Shown here: positions 51,403-60,468 of the stretch, piece after piece
How the letters are laid out: the number at the start of each line of letters is the position of its first letter
Position numbering within the stretch: position 1 is the first letter of the stretch
From: JAGVIE01 sp964520905
GTDB taxonomy: Bacteria; Bacteroidota; Ignavibacteria; UBA10030; SZUA-254
Reading direction: 5' to 3'
Assembly (NCBI GenBank): GCA_964520905.1
Contig: CAZFQL010000005.1
Coordinates: forward strand, 1-64,000
Length of the DNA stretch: 64,000 nucleotides
Notes under the pieces: generated by a model
What the model was told of the DNA's origin: nothing
The model's database searches: none
Seen by the model: the letters and a program-made list of their open reading frames with translations, nothing else
Made by a program: the position numbers and the translations under genes

Positions 51403-51804
51403 CTACTGAACTTTGAAGGTCATCTCTTTTAGTACATTTCCTGACGCATCGGTTACAGTCACTGTCCAATCACCTGCTATGGCTAAAGTTTTATTTGCCC
51501 ATGTTCTCCAGGGGCTGCCGCCGATGTTGAGTGTGGTTGTATAACTTTTCTCGCCCTGTTTCCAGGTTATCGTAAGCGTTTCTGAGGTCGCACCTGATAC
51601 CTTTAACCAGAGGAACACTTTCGAGTTCAGTGCGAAAGTTGAATCTTCATCGACTAAAACTCTATCCTTGACATCTTTACCAAGTTTTGCATCGACAATC
51701 TGAATTTCTTTCGATTTCACTTCACTCTCTTGTGCACTCAAGAAGGAACTGAAGATGATTAAACAGAAAACGGTTGTGAGGATCATGCCAATCCATTTGT
51801 TCAT
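51403..51804 (-). CDS. DUF2914-type exported protein
   Basis: A protein of 133 residues with a signal peptide (MNKWIGMILTTVFCLIIFSSFLSAQ). The mature part has the DUF2914 pattern: FLWLKVSGATSETLTITWKQGEKSYTTTLNIGG, then SPWRTWANKTLAIAGDWTVTVTDASGNVLKEMTFKV. The W-R-T-W and G-D-W-T-V motifs are characteristic. The fold is probably an immunoglobulin-like sandwich; function is unknown. It is a single gene, convergent to guaA. Confidence 0.8.
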   Translation of the reverse strand: MNKWIGMILTTVFCLIIFSSFLSAQESEVKSKEIQIVDAKLGKDVKDRVLVDEDSTFALNSKVFLWLKVSGATSETLTITWKQGEKSYTTTLNIGGSPWRTWANKTLAIAGDWTVTVTDASGNVLKEMTFKVQ

Positions 51805-51888
51805 TGTTTTACCCCTTTATATAATGATAAGAGTTACCAACTTCTCAATATGAAATATTTATGCTGATATATGTTAATCAAAACTATC

Positions 51889-52767
51889 TTAGTGTCTATT
51901 CGATTCGAATTTTTTCAGCTTCTTATCCCAGGTGTACCACATTACGCCTTGATTTACGGGCGCATTATTCACGGTTAGAGAATAATCCACATCGATTTTG
52001 AGAATAGATCCGTTAGCGTCTTTGTTGATATTACTGTTTGTTTCGTAAACCACGACCGAATCGATAGCATTATCCCGGTGAAATCTTTCGGATCGCCGTT
52101 TCACAATTGTAAGAATATCCTTAACGTTCGGAGGGTCAAATAAAAAATACTTCTCGATTACCTCTTCTTTTAAATAGTCTCCTTCACAGCATGGGTTCCT
52201 TGTTGATGTCGAGAATAGAATGCTCACCGCGTGTTTTCTGCCGATCTCCCATTCCTCGTTCATACCTATTCGCGAAAGATCGGAACATGTATCGCAAGGT
52301 TTTCCGTGCGGTAAGGTTACAAGCGATGATGATGTGCTGTCGATTGTGAGGAGAGCCAGACGCTCGTCGTAAAATTTATCGCCGTATGCAGATGCGCTGG
52401 AATAACAAGTCAACGCGAGAAAAACTTGCTGCAGGTTCTTCGAATGATTTTTCATGAAGACTACCCTTAATACATTCGAAGCTGTTCCCTTGGCTTCTTT
52501 TCCCCATGTTGCGATCATTTCTTTACATCCTTCGTCGAATGATTTTGGGAAAAGTTTGATGAGAAGCTTCTCTACGGTAGTGTCGATTGAGGGGATCCCA
52601 TCCTCGATCGGCTCGAAATATTTTTTTAATTGTTGATGGTTTTTACCTTTGATTAATATTTTCGCGCTTGACTGCGGCAGATTTAAGCCGGAGAATAAGT
52701 CCGAATTACTGAATAAGAGAATGATAATTAATATTTTGGAAACTGCAGCAAAGTTGACGTTTCGCAT
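51889..52767 (-). CDS. Unrecognised exported protein
   Basis: A protein of 292 residues with an N-terminal hydrophobic signal (ILIIILLFSNSDLFSG). The mature region mixes helices and strands. Cysteines occur in pairs (PCDTCSD and NPCCEGD), which may form disulfides in the periplasm. The final 80 residues include a strand-rich segment (KIDVDYSLTVNNAPVNQGVMWYTWDKKLKKFE). I do not recognise a family. It lies alone, 146 nt from nrdJ on the same strand. Confidence 0.6.
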   Translation of the reverse strand: MRNVNFAAVSKILIIILLFSNSDLFSGLNLPQSSAKILIKGKNHQQLKKYFEPIEDGIPSIDTTVEKLLIKLFPKSFDEGCKEMIATWGKEAKGTASNVLRVVFMKNHSKNLQQVFLALTCYSSASAYGDKFYDERLALLTIDSTSSSLVTLPHGKPCDTCSDLSRIGMNEEWEIGRKHAVSILFSTSTRNPCCEGDYLKEEVIEKYFLFDPPNVKDILTIVKRRSERFHRDNAIDSVVVYETNSNINKDANGSILKIDVDYSLTVNNAPVNQGVMWYTWDKKLKKFESNRH

Positions 52768-52913
52768 AATAAATGATGAAGTTTATGATCGAATAATGAA
52801 TATTATGGGTTTAGAGTAACTGCAATATATAACGTATCAGTATAAAATACAATCGGCACACCTTTTCTCAAGTGTGCCGATATGAAGTTAGATTATATAT
52901 CGTAACGACAACG

Positions 52914-55670
52914 TTATGAACAACCCGATGTCTCTCCGCAATTCCTGCATTTATAACAGGAACCGCTGCGGACCATGATACTGCCGCATGTGTGGCAGGG
53001 GGGCGCATCGGCTTGTGCCTGAAATACTTCATGTTCATTCCGTTCTCTGTTTGGCGCCGTAAGTATTTTTATCTCACCCAACGAATTGCCCGATTCGGTA
53101 TCGGGGTTAGCTTCAAAATATTTCGATACTTCATCTTCGGGCAGGAATTTTTTCCCAAGCCACCTGAAGATGTAATCGAGAATAGATTTTGCAATCGGGA
53201 TATCTTTGTTGCCGGTGAATCCGCTTGGTTCGAAGCGCATGTGAGAGAATTTCTCTGCGAGTACCCGAAGCGGAACGCCGTACTGTAATGCCATTGAAAC
53301 TGAAGTTGCGAACGCATCCATCAGTCCTGAGATTGTTGAGCCTTCTTTCGACATCGTAATGAATATTTCGCCGGGAGAACCGTCTTCGTATAGCCCGACC
53401 GTAATGTATCCTTCATGTCCAGCAATCGATATTTTATGTGTCAATGCTTGTCGCTCGTCGGGCAGTCGGCGGCGTATCGGCTTGGGTTTCACATGCCCGT
53501 TCGGCTGGTCGAGACTCGTGTTGAGCGGTTGTGTGCGTTTACAGCCATCGCGGTAGATGGCAACGGCTTTTAATCCCAGACGCCATGCTTCGATGTAGGT
53601 ATTGCTGATATCCTCGGCAGTGATTTCATGCGGCATGTTGACTGTCTTCGATATCGCGCCCGATATGAACGGCTGGGTTGATGCCATCATTTTCACATGT
53701 CCCATGAAATGAATCGATCGTTCTCCTTTAGCGGGCTTAAAGGCACAATCGAAGACGGACAAATGTTCTTCTTTGAGGTGCGGCGCTCCTTCAATAGTAT
53801 CGTTCTTATTGATATATGCGATTATGTGTTCGATCTGTTCATCGATATAGCCGAGTTTCTTCAATGCAAGCGGTACGGTCTGGTTAACGATCTTCAACAT
53901 TCCGCCGCCGCTGAGTTTTTTATATTTTACCAGAGCGATATCCGGTTCGACACCTGTAGTGTCGCAGTCCATCATAAATCCGATTGTGCCGGTTGGCGCT
54001 AAAACTGTAGCCTGCGCGTTTCTGAATCCGTAATCTTTTCCAATGGCAACAACGTCATCCCACACTTTTCGCGCGGCAGTGAGGAGATCGCCCGGTACAT
54101 GTTGATCGGGAATCTGATCTGCCGCAAGACCGTGCATCTTCATTACTTTCAACATCGGCTCTCGATTTTTCTTGTATCCTTTGAATGTCCCAATTTCTTT
54201 TGCTATGAAAGCCGATTGTTTATATGCCTGGCCGCTCATCAAAGCTGTTATGGCAGATGCATAGGCGCGACCTTCATCGCTATCGTAGGCAAGACCGCGT
54301 GCCATTAACAAAGCGCCGAGATTTGCATACCCTAATCCTAACGGACGATAATCGTGACTGTTGTGCTCGATTTTTTGTGTCGGATAGCTGGCGTTATCGA
54401 CTTCAATCTCTTGGGCTGTCATTGTAATATTGATCGCGTGACAGAAAGATTCGATGTCGAACTCACCATCCTCCGAACGAAACTTCATTAGATTGAGAGA
54501 TGCAAGATTACAAGCTGAATCGTCGAGGAACATGTACTCACTGCAAGGGTTCGATGCATTGATTTGTGCGCTATTCGAACATGTGTGCCATTTATTAATT
54601 GTCGTATGGAATTGCATGCCCGGGTCACCGCATATCCAGGCGGCTTGTGCCATCTCTTTCATGATTTCACGCGCGTTATAAGTTTCCATCGGCTGACCGC
54701 CATGTACAGCTTTTGTTATCCATGGTTTATCATCGACAGCTGCACGCATGAAATCATCGCTTGCACGGATAGAGTGGTTCGCATTCTGATAAAAAACGGA
54801 ATCGTAGGCTCCACCAGGAATATTGAAACCACCGTCATAACCCGAATCGATCAATGCCCATGCTTTTTTCTCTTCTTCGACTTTACATCTGATAAAATCT
54901 AAAATATCCGGATGGTCGGTATTTAGAATGACCATCTTTGCTGCACGGCGGGTTTTGCCTCCCGATTTGATAATGCCGGCAAATGCATCATATCCTTTCA
55001 TGAACGATACCGGACCAGACGCTGTTCCGCCGCCGGATAATACTTCTCTCGAAGACCGGAGTGTGGATAGATTCGAACCTGTTCCTGAACCCCATTTAAA
55101 AAGTTTGCCCTCAGTTTTCGCCAGCTCGAGTATGGATTCCATCGTATCTTCTACCGAGTTGATAAAGCAGGCAGAGCATTGCGGTTTTTCTTCTATCCCC
55201 ACATTGAACCAAACGGGACTGTTGAATGCCATATACTGATTTACGAGGAGAAACGTTAATTCTGCGTTGTAAACTTCGGCATCCTCAGATGTAGCAAATA
55301 TCCCGTCCTTCTTTCCCCACTCGGTGATCGTGTAAGCCACACGATCTACCAACTGACGTACACTTGTCTCGCGTTGCGGAGTATTTATCCTTCCATGAAA
55401 ATATTTCGAAACAACCACATTAGTCGCAGTCAGAGACCATGATTTAGGGACTTCAACATCTTTTTGCTCAAATATTATTTCACCCTTTTCATTAGTGATG
55501 CTCGCTGTGCGCAGTTCCCACTCAATCTCATCATAAGGATGAAGATCGGGTTTGGTATAATACCTTCTAAATGTCAATCCGCGTTGTCTCTGGGGAGCAT
55601 TTGATCGATTGATCTTTTTTGATTCCGTTTCATCGGTATTGCCAAAAAGTGTCGTGTCATAATTTGCCAT
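52914..55670 (-). CDS. nrdJ: Adenosylcobalamin-dependent class II ribonucleotide reductase
   Basis: A protein of 918 residues that reduces ribonucleotides using B12, independent of oxygen. Seen features are the finger-loop region with NPCSEYMFLDDSACNLASLN, substrate-site GSGTGSNLSTLRSS, GTIGFMMDCDTTGVEPD, and a C-terminal zinc-ribbon-like tail CHTCGSIMVRSGSCYKCRNCGETSGCS carrying the redox cysteines. The length fits the large bacterial NrdJ form. No class I or III reductase is in the window. No cobalamin riboswitch or NrdR box is recognised upstream. Confidence 0.95.
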   Translation of the reverse strand: MANYDTTLFGNTDETESKKINRSNAPQRQRGLTFRRYYTKPDLHPYDEIEWELRTASITNEKGEIIFEQKDVEVPKSWSLTATNVVVSKYFHGRINTPQRETSVRQLVDRVAYTITEWGKKDGIFATSEDAEVYNAELTFLLVNQYMAFNSPVWFNVGIEEKPQCSACFINSVEDTMESILELAKTEGKLFKWGSGTGSNLSTLRSSREVLSGGGTASGPVSFMKGYDAFAGIIKSGGKTRRAAKMVILNTDHPDILDFIRCKVEEEKKAWALIDSGYDGGFNIPGGAYDSVFYQNANHSIRASDDFMRAAVDDKPWITKAVHGGQPMETYNAREIMKEMAQAAWICGDPGMQFHTTINKWHTCSNSAQINASNPCSEYMFLDDSACNLASLNLMKFRSEDGEFDIESFCHAINITMTAQEIEVDNASYPTQKIEHNSHDYRPLGLGYANLGALLMARGLAYDSDEGRAYASAITALMSGQAYKQSAFIAKEIGTFKGYKKNREPMLKVMKMHGLAADQIPDQHVPGDLLTAARKVWDDVVAIGKDYGFRNAQATVLAPTGTIGFMMDCDTTGVEPDIALVKYKKLSGGGMLKIVNQTVPLALKKLGYIDEQIEHIIAYINKNDTIEGAPHLKEEHLSVFDCAFKPAKGERSIHFMGHVKMMASTQPFISGAISKTVNMPHEITAEDISNTYIEAWRLGLKAVAIYRDGCKRTQPLNTSLDQPNGHVKPKPIRRRLPDERQALTHKISIAGHEGYITVGLYEDGSPGEIFITMSKEGSTISGLMDAFATSVSMALQYGVPLRVLAEKFSHMRFEPSGFTGNKDIPIAKSILDYIFRWLGKKFLPEDEVSKYFEANPDTESGNSLGEIKILTAPNRERNEHEVFQAQADAPPCHTCGSIMVRSGSCYKCRNCGETSGCS

Positions 55671-56085
55671 CTATTCATTCTCCTTGTTCAATAAAACATT
55701 CTTCCCAAATCGGCAAAAATGCATAATAACCATGAAATTTATCGGACCTCTCTAATTTTGAATTGCTACATAATTTCCGAACCTTACCTCTTTTTAACTT
55801 AGTTCAGAAAGCCCACGTTCTTCAGTTATATCGATAACCTGACAAGAACGACATCGGTTTGAAATATAGATACTTGCAGATAAGAAGTCAAGTAAAAAAT
55901 TATTAAAATATTATGAGCGAAATATTTTTTCTCCGGAAGTGCATTTTTCCCTTGACATGAACTAAAAAATGGCGTTTTATCGATCTACTGCGATTCATCG
56001 CAATGAAGAGAAAACAATTTTCTTGATTTTAAAGTATTTCGGCGTTACCTTAGATTGATATTTGTTCAATCAATTATCAAATAAA
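55671..56085. other. Divergent intergenic region between nrdJ and acyl-CoA ligase
   Basis: A 415-bp AT-rich gap with no convincing reading frame. A plus-strand promoter candidate lies at 55952-55980. The nrdJ side shows no recognisable cobalamin riboswitch or paired NrdR boxes. Nothing else is recognised. Confidence 0.5.
55952..55980 (+). promoter_or_regulatory. Candidate sigma-70-type promoter for the acyl-CoA ligase gene
   Basis: A perfect TTGACA at 55952-55957, a 17-bp spacer and TTTTAT (4 of 6 to consensus) at 55975-55980, about 105 bp upstream of the ligase ATG. Moderate support only; Bacteroidota often use a different primary-sigma consensus. Confidence 0.35.
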
Positions 56086-57903
56086 ATGTCCGGAATAATA
56101 GAATTCAATAATATTGCCGAGATGTTCGATAAAATCACCGAACATTTCATCGGTGACAAGCGCCCAATGTTCATGCACAAGGTGCACGGCAAATACACGC
56201 ATATATCATTTGCAAAAATAAAAGCGGATGTAGAAAATTTCGCACTCGGACTTGCTGCTCTAGGAATTAAACGCGGTGATAATATTGCATTGATATCCGA
56301 GAACCGTCCGGAGTGGGTTGTAGCCGATATGGGAATGATAAAACTCGGCGCGGTCAATGTCTCCATCTACCCGACACTTACGCCTGTTCAGATAGAGTAC
56401 ATACTGAATGATTCGGGCGCCAAAATAGTCATCGTTTCGAATCAACATCAGTTGATAAAACTGATGAAAATTATTCAGAATATACCGACGCTTCAAAGAA
56501 TTCTTATCATGACGGAACATGAGATTGAAAGCGATCCTCGCGTAATTCCATTCTCGCGAGTGAAAGAAATTGGCATTGAATTCGGCAAACTGTACCCTGA
56601 TTACCTTCTTAACGAAGTGAATAAAATTAGTCCCGAACACATTATCACGATTATTTATACTTCGGGAACAACCGGAAATCCAAAGGGTGTGATGCTGACG
56701 CACAATAATCTTGTGAGTAACATTAAGGCGGCTTCGGAGTGTATTCCGTTCACATATGAAGATACCGTACTTTCATTTCTGCCTCTGTGTCATTCATACG
56801 AACGGATGGCAGGATACTACACGGCGATGTCGTGCGGATCAACGATCGCTTATGCCGAGGGGATCGAAACCGTACGCGATAACCTTCTCGAAGTTCATCC
56901 GACCTTTGTTACAACCGTGCCGCGGTTGTTCGAGCGTTTCTATAATCGGATTATGAAACAGGTGGGTGAAGAATCGGCAGTGCGCCAGAAAATATTTTCA
57001 TGGGCAATCGGCGTCGGCAAAACATATATGTGCGCGAAAAAGAATAAAGTCATGTCTCCGTTCTTATCGCTGCAGTATAAAGTTGCCAATAAATTGGTAT
57101 TCAAAAAAATCAGGGAGCGCACAGGAGGACAGATAAGATTTTTTGTGTCAGGAGGAGCCGCACTCGCTCCCGAACTTGGAGAATTTTTTGACGCTGTAGG
57201 CATACCTATTATAGAGGGATATGGTATGACAGAATCATCGCCTGTAATCAGCGCCAACAGGAAGGATGATTACAAATTCGGCACTGTCGGCAGACCGTTA
57301 TCAGGCGTCGAGGTTAAGATTGCCGCAGACGGGGAAATATTAGTACGCGGACCCAATGTCATGAAGGGCTATTGGAATGATAAAAAAGCCACAGAAGAAA
57401 TTATCGACGCCGATGGCTGGCTGCATACTGGGGATATCGGCTTGTTTGATACCGAAGGATATTTAAAAATCACGGATCGGAAAAAACATTTGTTTGTCAG
57501 TTCCGGAGGCAAAAATATTGCGCCACAGCATATCGAAAATATTTTTCTTCAAAGCGAATTCATCGATCAATTTGTGCTTATCGGTGATGGCAGGATGTAT
57601 CTGACGGCGCTAATCGTTCCGAATTTTGATTCACTGAAAGATTTTGCCGATAGGCATGGCATCAAGTATAATAACACTGAAGAATTATCGAGTAATCCCG
57701 AAATCTATAAATTATTAGAAGAGGTGATGAGTAAGCTCCAAAAAGACCTTGCCAATTATGAGCGCGTTAGAAAGTTCACCATCCTTGGTAAACCATTAAC
57801 TATCGAGAACAATGAGCTTACTCCGACACTCAAGGTTAAACGCAAGGTGGTTGAGGAGAGGTTCAAAGAACTCATAGATAAAATGTATCGGGGTGTGAAT
57901 TAA
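56086..57903 (+). CDS. Long-chain fatty-acid--CoA ligase (AMP-binding)
   Basis: A protein of 605 residues that activates fatty acids to acyl-CoA through acyl-AMP. ANL-family motifs are IIYTSGTTGNPKGVMLTHNN (P-loop), GYGMTESSPV and GWLHTGDIGLFD, with DRKKHLFVSSGGKNIAPQ as the A8 hinge with its Gly-rich turn. The C-terminal part matches the FadD15/long-chain ACS type that lacks membrane helices. The ATG at 56086 is preferred; an in-frame TTG at 56062 would add eight residues. Neither start has a clear ribosome-binding site. Confidence 0.92.
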   Translation: MSGIIEFNNIAEMFDKITEHFIGDKRPMFMHKVHGKYTHISFAKIKADVENFALGLAALGIKRGDNIALISENRPEWVVADMGMIKLGAVNVSIYPTLTPVQIEYILNDSGAKIVIVSNQHQLIKLMKIIQNIPTLQRILIMTEHEIESDPRVIPFSRVKEIGIEFGKLYPDYLLNEVNKISPEHIITIIYTSGTTGNPKGVMLTHNNLVSNIKAASECIPFTYEDTVLSFLPLCHSYERMAGYYTAMSCGSTIAYAEGIETVRDNLLEVHPTFVTTVPRLFERFYNRIMKQVGEESAVRQKIFSWAIGVGKTYMCAKKNKVMSPFLSLQYKVANKLVFKKIRERTGGQIRFFVSGGAALAPELGEFFDAVGIPIIEGYGMTESSPVISANRKDDYKFGTVGRPLSGVEVKIAADGEILVRGPNVMKGYWNDKKATEEIIDADGWLHTGDIGLFDTEGYLKITDRKKHLFVSSGGKNIAPQHIENIFLQSEFIDQFVLIGDGRMYLTALIVPNFDSLKDFADRHGIKYNNTEELSSNPEIYKLLEEVMSKLQKDLANYERVRKFTILGKPLTIENNELTPTLKVKRKVVEERFKELIDKMYRGVN

Positions 57904-57964
57904 TTCTTATCCGGGATTATGTTCCATCCATTAATATCGAAAAAAATATTAAATTAACCGCCCG

Positions 57965-58711
57965 ATGATGGAGACGAAAAGAAAATTCACACGCAGAGAT
58001 GTCAGCTTGGCTCGTGCGTTATCTAAGCTGGGATTTGCATCGCGCTCACAGGCAGCGCTCTTGATCTCGGATGGTCATGTTAGTCTCAACGGCAAAATCA
58101 TCACAGATCCTTCCTGCTTTTGCGCACTTGAATCGGATATCATTTCGGTTGATGGTGAACCGCTCACAAAGAAACGGTTAATTTATATCATAATGAACAA
58201 ACCTATCGGTGTCATAACGACCCGTTCAGATGAGCGTGGAAGAAAAACTGTCTATAACATACTCGGCGATGTTGGGAGATGGATATTCCCTGTCGGGCGG
58301 CTGGATAAGGATTCTTCGGGTTTGTTACTGCTGACCAATGATAATCAGCTTGGTGAGCGATTAACAAATCCATCATTGAAAGTATCGAAGACATATAGTG
58401 TGAACCTGGACAAACCTCCGGCTCGTGAACATATTGAAATTTTCAGAAGCGGAATGACCCTCGATGGCGAGAAACTTCTGCCGGCAAAAGTTCTGGCAGT
58501 TGTCGGGAATGAATTTGAAATCACAATCCATGAAGGTAAAAACCGCCAGATTCGCCGCATGTGTGAGTCGCTGAATTATCGTGTAGTTAGTTTGTCGCGG
58601 AAAAGTATCGGAGATTTGCAAATAGGTAACCTTCGCCCGGGCGAATGGAAATATATAAACGAGAAGGAAATCTATTCAATGCTTGCAATTAATAAACACC
58701 CTAATCGTTAA
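57965..58711 (+). CDS. rRNA pseudouridine synthase, RsuA/RluB family
   Basis: A protein of 248 residues with an N-terminal S4 RNA-binding domain (about 14-75; SLARALSKLGFASRSQAALLISDGHVSLNG) and an RsuA-type catalytic domain. The catalytic aspartate is D114 in VGRLDKDSSGLLLLTND, and the C-terminal motif EGKNRQIRRMCESLNY is typical. It isomerises a uridine in rRNA; whether 16S or 23S cannot be decided, though RluB-like (23S) is likelier. A NUDIX hydrolase gene follows after 8 nt. Confidence 0.92.
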   Translation: MMETKRKFTRRDVSLARALSKLGFASRSQAALLISDGHVSLNGKIITDPSCFCALESDIISVDGEPLTKKRLIYIIMNKPIGVITTRSDERGRKTVYNILGDVGRWIFPVGRLDKDSSGLLLLTNDNQLGERLTNPSLKVSKTYSVNLDKPPAREHIEIFRSGMTLDGEKLLPAKVLAVVGNEFEITIHEGKNRQIRRMCESLNYRVVSLSRKSIGDLQIGNLRPGEWKYINEKEIYSMLAINKHPNR

Positions 58712-58719
58712 ACAAAACT

Positions 58720-59184
58720 ATGTCGCGCGTGGTCGGAAATTTGATCGAACTTTGTGTCTTTAAAAAAGAGAAAGGAATACCGATCTTCCTTCTTCTCCAT
58801 CGAACCAAAGATGAAAAGCTTTATCCGAATATTTGGCAGTTCATAACAGGATCAATCGAGGGTAACGAGAATGCAGTCGATGCTTCACTCAGGGAGCTTG
58901 CTGAGGAAACCGGTCTGAAAGCAAAATCACTTTGGGTCGTGCCGTATGTTATTTCATTCTACGATGCCGGCTGGGATTCGATCAATCTGTGTCCATTCTT
59001 CGCCGCTGAAGTTCAAGCCGATGATTCCGTCAGAATATCCGATGAACATGACGATTTTGGCTGGTATACCTTCGAGGAGGCAATCGAAAAATTACACTGG
59101 CCCGACTGGAAGGAAGGGCTTCGTATCGTCCACCAGTACATTCTTGCAAATGATGAAACTGCCGGAACACACAAATTGTTCTGA
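58720..59184 (+). CDS. NUDIX hydrolase, NudB-like
   Basis: A protein of 154 residues with a complete Nudix box (G-x5-E-x7-REL-xEE-xGL; GSIEGNENAVDASLRELAEETGL). The N-terminus (VVGNLIELCVFKKEKGIPIFLLLHR) and a trailing DDFGWYTFEEAIEKLHWPDWKEGL match dATP-pyrophosphohydrolase-like NudB proteins, which can act on dihydroneopterin triphosphate or dNTPs. The substrate here is unknown. It is separated from the pseudouridine synthase gene by 8 nt, so an operon is likely. Confidence 0.88.
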   Translation: MSRVVGNLIELCVFKKEKGIPIFLLLHRTKDEKLYPNIWQFITGSIEGNENAVDASLRELAEETGLKAKSLWVVPYVISFYDAGWDSINLCPFFAAEVQADDSVRISDEHDDFGWYTFEEAIEKLHWPDWKEGLRIVHQYILANDETAGTHKLF

Positions 59185-59273
59185 ATTGCATCGGGAACCT
59201 GTCAACCGTTTTTCAATACGGATGTCTAATTACTAAAATCTATATTTCTCATTAATTTTAAGGAGCGACTGTT

Positions 59274-60269
59274 ATGAAATTGCACATCATCTCAGTGTTG
59301 ATTGTGTTGCTGTTCATCGGCGCGGCGCCGAACTATGGATGTGGGCAAACGCACAAGCAAATAATTAAAGTCGAGAAAAAGGGGAAGCGGGGATATCTCG
59401 GCGTAGAAGTTCAGGACGTTACCCGGAAATTAAAAGAAAAGAAAAATCTCTCGGTTGACCGGGGAGCTTATGTCCAAAGCGTAGTCGAAGATAGCCCAGC
59501 AGAAGAAGCCGGAATCTTAAAAGGCGATGTCATCGTGAAGTTCGCTGATGAAACAGTCGATGACGGCGAAGAGTTGACCGATGCTGTTCGTGGTACAAAT
59601 CCGAAGTCGGAAGTGAAGGTTGAAATTAATCGCAAGGGAGAAAAGAAAACTCTGACTGCCGTTGTTGGAAAAGTAAAAGCCCCTAAGGCGTTCGCTTTTA
59701 ATTTTAATGATGGAGAACTCGGCGATATGCCAGACCCTCCTAAGATTACCAAGAGATTGAATATGAGGATATTTTCAGAGAGTGAAATGAATGGACTCCA
59801 AACTCAATCGCTCACCAAACAGCTTGGAGAGTATTTCGGCGCGCCTAACGGAAGAGGTGTTCTTGTTACTGAAGTTGAAAAAGGAAGCGATGCGGATAAG
59901 GCAGGATTTAAAGCAGGAGATGTGATAACGAAAGTTGCAGCTCATTCTATCGATGATATAGATGAACTGCGCGAAGAACTTTCTGATATGGAAGGGAAGG
60001 AAGCCCCTTTTGAAATTATCCGCGGTGGAAAGTCTATGAAATTGAATATGAAGATTGAAGAAGATGAAGATAGCGAAGATGAAGATGATTCATCGGGCAA
60101 TATTCTTATAACGCCGGGTCATCATAGTCTTATGACGCCTGAATATATTTTTAGCGGGCAAATACATCTGAATATTCTGAAAGAAAAATTGAGCCGCCTC
60201 GGTTCAAAAATTCGCAATAATATCAGGAATATCGAGCGAAAAGTCGTGTGTTGTATGCCAGGAGTATAA
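59274..60269 (+). CDS. Exported double-PDZ-domain protein
   Basis: A protein of 331 residues with a signal peptide (LHIISVLIVLLFIGAAPNYGCG, possibly lipid-modified at Cys) and an AAGGAGC site. PDZ 1 is GYLGVEVQDVTRKL...GAYVQSVVEDSPAEEAGILKGDVIVKF (about 40-110). PDZ 2 is RGVLVTEVEKGSDADKAGFKAGDVITKV (about 195-265). An acidic stretch (EEDEDSEDEDDSSG) follows. There is no trypsin-like protease domain, so it is a scaffold or adaptor in the envelope rather than a DegP protease. Confidence 0.87.
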   Translation: MKLHIISVLIVLLFIGAAPNYGCGQTHKQIIKVEKKGKRGYLGVEVQDVTRKLKEKKNLSVDRGAYVQSVVEDSPAEEAGILKGDVIVKFADETVDDGEELTDAVRGTNPKSEVKVEINRKGEKKTLTAVVGKVKAPKAFAFNFNDGELGDMPDPPKITKRLNMRIFSESEMNGLQTQSLTKQLGEYFGAPNGRGVLVTEVEKGSDADKAGFKAGDVITKVAAHSIDDIDELREELSDMEGKEAPFEIIRGGKSMKLNMKIEEDEDSEDEDDSSGNILITPGHHSLMTPEYIFSGQIHLNILKEKLSRLGSKIRNNIRNIERKVVCCMPGV

Positions 60270-60303
60270 TTTTCCTTAAGTAAATCGTACCTTCCATTTT
60301 CTG

Positions 60304-60364
60304 AAAAGTACAGGCTTATTCCCGCTCGTTTGACAGGCAGTAGTCGAGTAAGCTTGTACTTTTT
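60304..60364 (+). terminator. Terminator-like hairpin downstream of the PDZ gene
   Basis: A 15-bp stem AAAAGTACAGGCTTA / TAAGCTTGTACTTTT (60304-60318 and 60349-60363) has one G-T mismatch and a 30-nt loop. The right arm ends in a T-tract. Confidence 0.75.
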
Positions 60365-60468
60365 CCGAATTTTATTATATTCTAATTACTATAATTCAGA
60401 TATCTAACCGGTTCGCCGCGGGGTGCACGGATCGATTATGATTTTGTGCAACTATCGGTATTTTTCCA

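Noticed and set aside
55671..55950. Possible cobalamin riboswitch upstream of the B12-dependent reductase
   Set aside because: No B12-box-like conserved string or suitable helices were recognised; a covariance-model search would settle it.
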